Part shown: positions 6,168 to 8,130 of the stretch, one piece after another | Position numbering within the stretch: the first letter of the stretch is position 1 | Layout of the letters: the number at the start of each line of letters is the position of its first letter | Source of the DNA: Desulfobulbaceae bacterium UBA2276 | GTDB lineage: Bacteria; Desulfobacterota; Desulfobulbia; Desulfobulbales; Desulfocapsaceae | NCBI GenBank assembly: GCA_002347085.1 | Contig: DDWW01000063.1 | Coordinates: 4,891-13,020, forward strand | Length of the DNA stretch: 8,130 bases | Direction of reading: 5' to 3' | Notes under the pieces: model-generated | Seen by the model: the letters and a program-made list of their open reading frames with translations, nothing else | Told to the model about the DNA's origin: nothing | Databases searched by the model: none | Translations under genes and position numbers: made by a program

Positions 6168-6215
6168 AACACCAGATTAGTGTTTTGTTAAAAAAAAATT
6201 ATTTTTTATTTTTTT
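6168..6215 (+). terminator. Weak candidate terminator after gpmI
   Basis: A short stem, AACAC (6168-6172) with GTGTT (6180-6184) around a 7-base loop, is followed after an A-run by a very T-rich tract (about 6200-6215). The stem is only five A/T-rich-flanked pairs and the T tract is not immediate, so termination here is uncertain. The tract could instead be an AT-rich upstream element for the cold-shock promoter. Confidence 0.25.
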
Positions 6216-6283
6216 CTGGTTTTTCATATTGCAATTTGATATAAAAAATTAACGTATCAATTGTGTGGTGTTTTAATTCGGCC

Positions 6284-6311
6284 TTGGTGGGATCATCTGA
6301 AAAGATATAAT
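6284..6311 (+). promoter_or_regulatory. Candidate promoter of the cold-shock gene
   Basis: TTGGTG (6284-6289) and a perfect TATAAT (6306-6311) are 16 bp apart. Transcription would start near 6318, giving a leader of about 80 nt that is A/U-rich. Just before the ribosome-binding site, TTTGTA (6364-6369) can pair with TACAAA (6376-6381). The rest of the 266-bp gpmI-csp gap is AT-rich and shows no gene. Confidence 0.6.
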
Positions 6312-6399
6312 ATGCTGATCTTGCTTGTTGTTTCGTTTTAATTGCTGCACAGCATAAAGGGAATTTGTATATTCTTACAAAATTAGGAGTTAGAGTATC

Positions 6400-6600
6400 A
6401 TGTTAGAAGGCACAGTAAAGTGGTTTAATGAGTCCAAGGGATTTGGTTTTATTGAGCAAGATGGTGGCAAGGATGTCTTTGTCCATTATTCAGCAATTGC
6501 CTCCGAAGGCTTTAAGACCTTGAACGAGGGCGACAGGGTTCAGTTTGAAATTACAGAAGGACCTAAAGGACCTGCTGCTGCCAACGTGCGTAAAATCTGA
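6400..6600 (+). CDS. Cold-shock domain protein (CspA family)
   Basis: This 66-residue protein is a single cold-shock domain (five-stranded OB-fold beta barrel) that binds single-stranded RNA and DNA and acts as an RNA chaperone. RNP1 (KGFGFI, 13-18) and RNP2 (VFVHY, 26-30) are intact, with the N-terminal GTVKWFN and the C-terminal ITEGPKGPAAANV that are typical of the family. Length is exactly what is usual. The ATG follows TAGGAG (6384-6389) at good spacing. It has its own promoter, an A/U-rich leader and a strong terminator, so it should be a short abundant monocistronic mRNA. The paralogue name (cspA, cspC and so on) cannot be decided from sequence alone, and whether it is cold-induced or constitutive is unknown. 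The nearby IS lies beyond the terminator and leaves the gene intact. Confidence 0.95.
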   Translation: MLEGTVKWFNESKGFGFIEQDGGKDVFVHYSAIASEGFKTLNEGDRVQFEITEGPKGPAAANVRKI

Positions 6601-6620
6601 TTCTGATTTATTTTGACTTT

Positions 6621-6657
6621 GAGCTTACCGGTACGCTTGCCGGTAAGCTCAATTTTT
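6621..6657 (+). terminator. Strong intrinsic terminator of the cold-shock gene
   Basis: A perfect 11-bp stem, GAGCTTACCGG (6621-6631) with CCGGTAAGCTC (6640-6650), encloses an 8-base loop and is followed by AATTTTT. It lies 20 bp after the cold-shock stop codon. Confidence 0.93.
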
Positions 6658-6743
6658 ACCAGGTTGTTTCCTGCCTTGCGTATTTTTCTTCTTTTTTGCC
6701 TGCAATATTCTTTTCCCCTTTCATCTAAAAGTTGTATCGTTAT

Positions 6744-6759
6744 GGGTGCCTTGAAAAAT
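6744..6759. repeat. Dispersed palindromic repeat, copy C (tip only, interrupted by the IS)
   Basis: GGGTGCCTTGAAAAAT matches the terminal sequence of the element at 4343-4489, differing from the right tip there by one base over these 16 and from the copy A tip by one base. Read inward, the element would continue to the right, but the ISL3-family element begins at the next base. The remainder is expected beyond the far end of the IS, outside the window. The 8 bases TGAAAAAT (6752-6759) would be the target duplication. Confidence 0.6.
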
Positions 6760-6782
6760 GGCTCGTCAGCAGAATCTGTGGA
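6760..6782 (+). repeat. Left terminal inverted repeat of the ISL3-family element
   Basis: It pairs with 8108-8130 (reverse complement), with mismatches at positions 2, 6 and 9 from the tip. The transposase stop codon (6766-6768) lies inside it. Confidence 0.85.
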
Positions 6783-8019
6783 GACACTCAGGTTCAGGTA
6801 ACTTGCCAAGCTCATGATATAAGGCTATTTGCAGGCATTTGAGGGTTCTAAAGCCGTAGGCTTTTCTCATAGTGAGTTTTGCCTTGAGGTTCATACCCTC
6901 TACAGCACCGCTGGAAATCTCGCCTTTGGCCTTGAACCAGTTCAAGACCAGCGGTTTATGTTTGCGTAGCATCCGGGCGACTTTTTTCATCGGTTCCAGG
7001 TCGGTTTGCAACGTTCTGGTGACCCAGTTGTCGAGGAACATTCCCGCGAAATCGAAACGCTGGTACTCCCAGAATCGCTGAAAGTCCTCACGCAACAGGT
7101 ATCCCTTGATCGATGCCAAGTTGAGTTTGAGCAGTTCATTCATGCGGGCTGTCTGCTTCTCAGAGAGATTCTCCGGGCGCTTAAGCAGCAGCCAGCGTTT
7201 TCGTTCAAGAACATTCTCCAAGCCGTTGGCCTTGAACTGCTTAACTTCGCCGCGCCGGATCTCGTCAATCGCCTCATTGAACTTCCGCATGATATGGAAG
7301 CGATCGAGAATGTTCAGGGCCCGTGGAGCCTTCTTGGCGATGACTTTGAGGTACGGTGCCCACATATCGCTGCAGACGAACTGAAGCTTGGCGCTGTGTT
7401 CCGACCCGAATTCCCTGAAAAATTGTAGTAGTGTTTTGACCCGGCGCTCAGGACCACTCCAGAGAAGACGTCTGGCTCCGGCATTCACCTGATAGACCAG
7501 GGTCAGGTACTTGTGCCCTTTGAAAACAGCAATTTCATCAACGCCGATCTCGGTAATGCCCTCAAAACTTCTGTGAGCAAGGCCATAATCGACGACAAAC
7601 TTGACGGCTCGGAACACTGTGTCCCAACTGGTTTCAAAGATGTCGGCTGTCTCTTTCCAGGACAGCCGCTTTGCCCAGCGAGTCAGAAAAACCTGATACG
7701 AAAAGGTCATCCGTTCCTTGCCATACCCCCAAGGCAAAGACTCAACCTTGACGCCATGCTCTGGGCATTTGACGCGGCGTGGGGCATAGCGGAAATAGAC
7801 CTTGAAAGACCAGACCGGCAAATACTCAAACAACCGCTGAGGCTGTCGATCATAAGCGATGCGTCGCTTACCGCATTCCGGGCAAATTGGCCGACTGTTG
7901 CGGCGTGGTTCAATATCAATAACCAGGGCTTCCGTGCCGCCAATCAGCATGACGCAGACGGATCCGTAAACGAACGACTTGAAACGTTCAACTTTGTTCA
8001 GTAGAGTCTTAATTAGCAT
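6766..8019 (-). CDS. ISL3-family transposase
   Basis: This 417-residue DDE transposase catalyses movement of the surrounding element. An N-terminal zinc-ribbon-like cluster (C46, C49, C85, H88: CPECGK and CPEHG) is followed by a helix-turn-helix-like region (about 112-145, RLSWKETADIFETSWDTVFRAV), both expected to bind the terminal repeats. The catalytic domain shows GVDEIAVFKGHKY (first Asp D161), CSDMWAPYLKVI (second Asp D218), the family motif NILDRFHIMRKFNEAID (236-252) and SGAVEGMNLKAKLTMRKAYG (Glu E374). Length is normal and no frameshift is seen. No good Shine-Dalgarno sequence precedes the ATG; the upstream bases are AAAAGAAAAGC. The start codon is buried in a long hairpin, suggesting low expression. 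The reading frame ends within the left inverted repeat, 6 bp from the IS edge. Confidence 0.95.
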   Translation of the reverse strand: MLIKTLLNKVERFKSFVYGSVCVMLIGGTEALVIDIEPRRNSRPICPECGKRRIAYDRQPQRLFEYLPVWSFKVYFRYAPRRVKCPEHGVKVESLPWGYGKERMTFSYQVFLTRWAKRLSWKETADIFETSWDTVFRAVKFVVDYGLAHRSFEGITEIGVDEIAVFKGHKYLTLVYQVNAGARRLLWSGPERRVKTLLQFFREFGSEHSAKLQFVCSDMWAPYLKVIAKKAPRALNILDRFHIMRKFNEAIDEIRRGEVKQFKANGLENVLERKRWLLLKRPENLSEKQTARMNELLKLNLASIKGYLLREDFQRFWEYQRFDFAGMFLDNWVTRTLQTDLEPMKKVARMLRKHKPLVLNWFKAKGEISSGAVEGMNLKAKLTMRKAYGFRTLKCLQIALYHELGKLPEPECLHRFC

Positions 8020-8087
8020 TGCTTTTCTTTTGTGGAATGGATTGATTCTCGCAAATCCATCCTAATCCCACAGGGGGAAGCAATGCT
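8015..8087 (-). promoter_or_regulatory. Hairpin covering the transposase start codon
   Basis: AGCATTGCTT (8015-8024) and AAGCAATGCT (8078-8087) are perfectly complementary. Inside, TGTGG (8031-8035) pairs with CCACA (8068-8072) and ATGGATT (8037-8043) with AATCCAT (8054-8060). In a transcript entering the IS from its right side, the start codon (8017-8019) would be held in the outer stem. This is a known way for IS elements to block translation from read-through mRNA (for example IS10 and IS50); its use here is inference. Confidence 0.6.
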
Positions 8088-8107
8088 CTAATTTTTACCG
8101 CTGCCTA

Positions 8108-8130
8108 TCCACAGATTCTGCGGAGGAGGC
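8108..8130 (-). repeat. Right terminal inverted repeat of the ISL3-family element
   Basis: Reverse complement begins GCCTCCTCCGCAGAATCTG and matches the left end at 20 of 23 positions. It reaches the last base of the window. Confidence 0.82.

Larger units (their letters stand above)
6760..8130 (-). mobile_element. Complete ISL3-family insertion sequence (1371 bp)
   Basis: Imperfect terminal inverted repeats of 23 bp (6760-6782 and 8108-8130) match at 20 of 23 positions and share GCAGAATCTGTGGA. The left tip GGCTCGTC resembles the GGCTCTTC-like tips of ISL3 elements. One transposase gene fills nearly all the space, with no passenger gene. The right boundary coincides with the last base of the window, so the 8-bp target duplication usual for this family cannot be checked. 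The length fits simple ISL3 elements. The open reading frame and both ends are intact, so it may be active. Confidence 0.88.

Noticed and set aside
6540..6815. Minus-strand open frame of 91 codons spanning the cold-shock 3' end, the terminator and the IS edge
   Set aside because: It crosses the end of the cold-shock gene, a strong terminator and the IS boundary, has no family resemblance, and overlaps the transposase end in another frame. It is a chance frame.
1..8130. CRISPR array, tRNA or rRNA genes, or a multi-gene defence system
   Set aside because: No regularly spaced direct repeats, no tRNA-like or rRNA-like sequence that I could recognise, and no nuclease, helicase or NTPase cluster. 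The only defence-like trace is the dead hicAB locus.

Overview
The window reads as a chromosomal segment of a free-living, probably anaerobic Gram-negative bacterium. Protein style suggests Desulfobacterota (former deltaproteobacteria, Desulfobulbales-like): a soluble PAS-PAS-GGDEF protein whose first PAS domain carries a CPWC cysteine cluster, a long plant-type cofactor-independent phosphoglycerate mutase, AzlCD, and a single-domain cold-shock protein. This assignment is an inference from protein style and was not tested by a search.

Layout, left to right. Positions 1-42 hold one end of a dispersed palindromic repeat, directly upstream of a diguanylate cyclase gene (64-1329, +). A SemiSWEET sugar transporter gene follows on the minus strand (1502-1762). 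Behind it lies the wreck of a hicA-hicB toxin-antitoxin operon (1780-2090, -), with both genes disrupted. rsmE, a 16S rRNA methyltransferase gene (2179-2925, +), converges on the azlC-azlD branched-chain amino-acid exporter operon (4046-2995, -). The 458-bp azlC-gpmI gap contains two unrelated palindromic elements: a GC-rich one (4208-4312) and a 147-bp MITE-like one (4343-4489) related to the repeat at the window start. Then come gpmI (4505-6133, +) and a cold-shock gene (6400-6600, +) with its own promoter, an A/U-rich leader and a strong terminator. The right end is a complete ISL3-family insertion sequence (6760-8130) with an intact transposase on the minus strand. It appears to have landed inside a third copy of the dispersed repeat.

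The protein-coding genes are mostly ordinary housekeeping, transport and signalling genes and do not form one pathway. The unusual content is in the spaces between them: a repeat family whose ends lie within about 20 bp of two start codons, a decayed hicAB locus, a GC-rich palindrome that seems to supply a promoter -35 box for gpmI, and a hairpin that buries the IS transposase start codon. I do not see a new multi-gene system. The repeat family is the best candidate for something undescribed.
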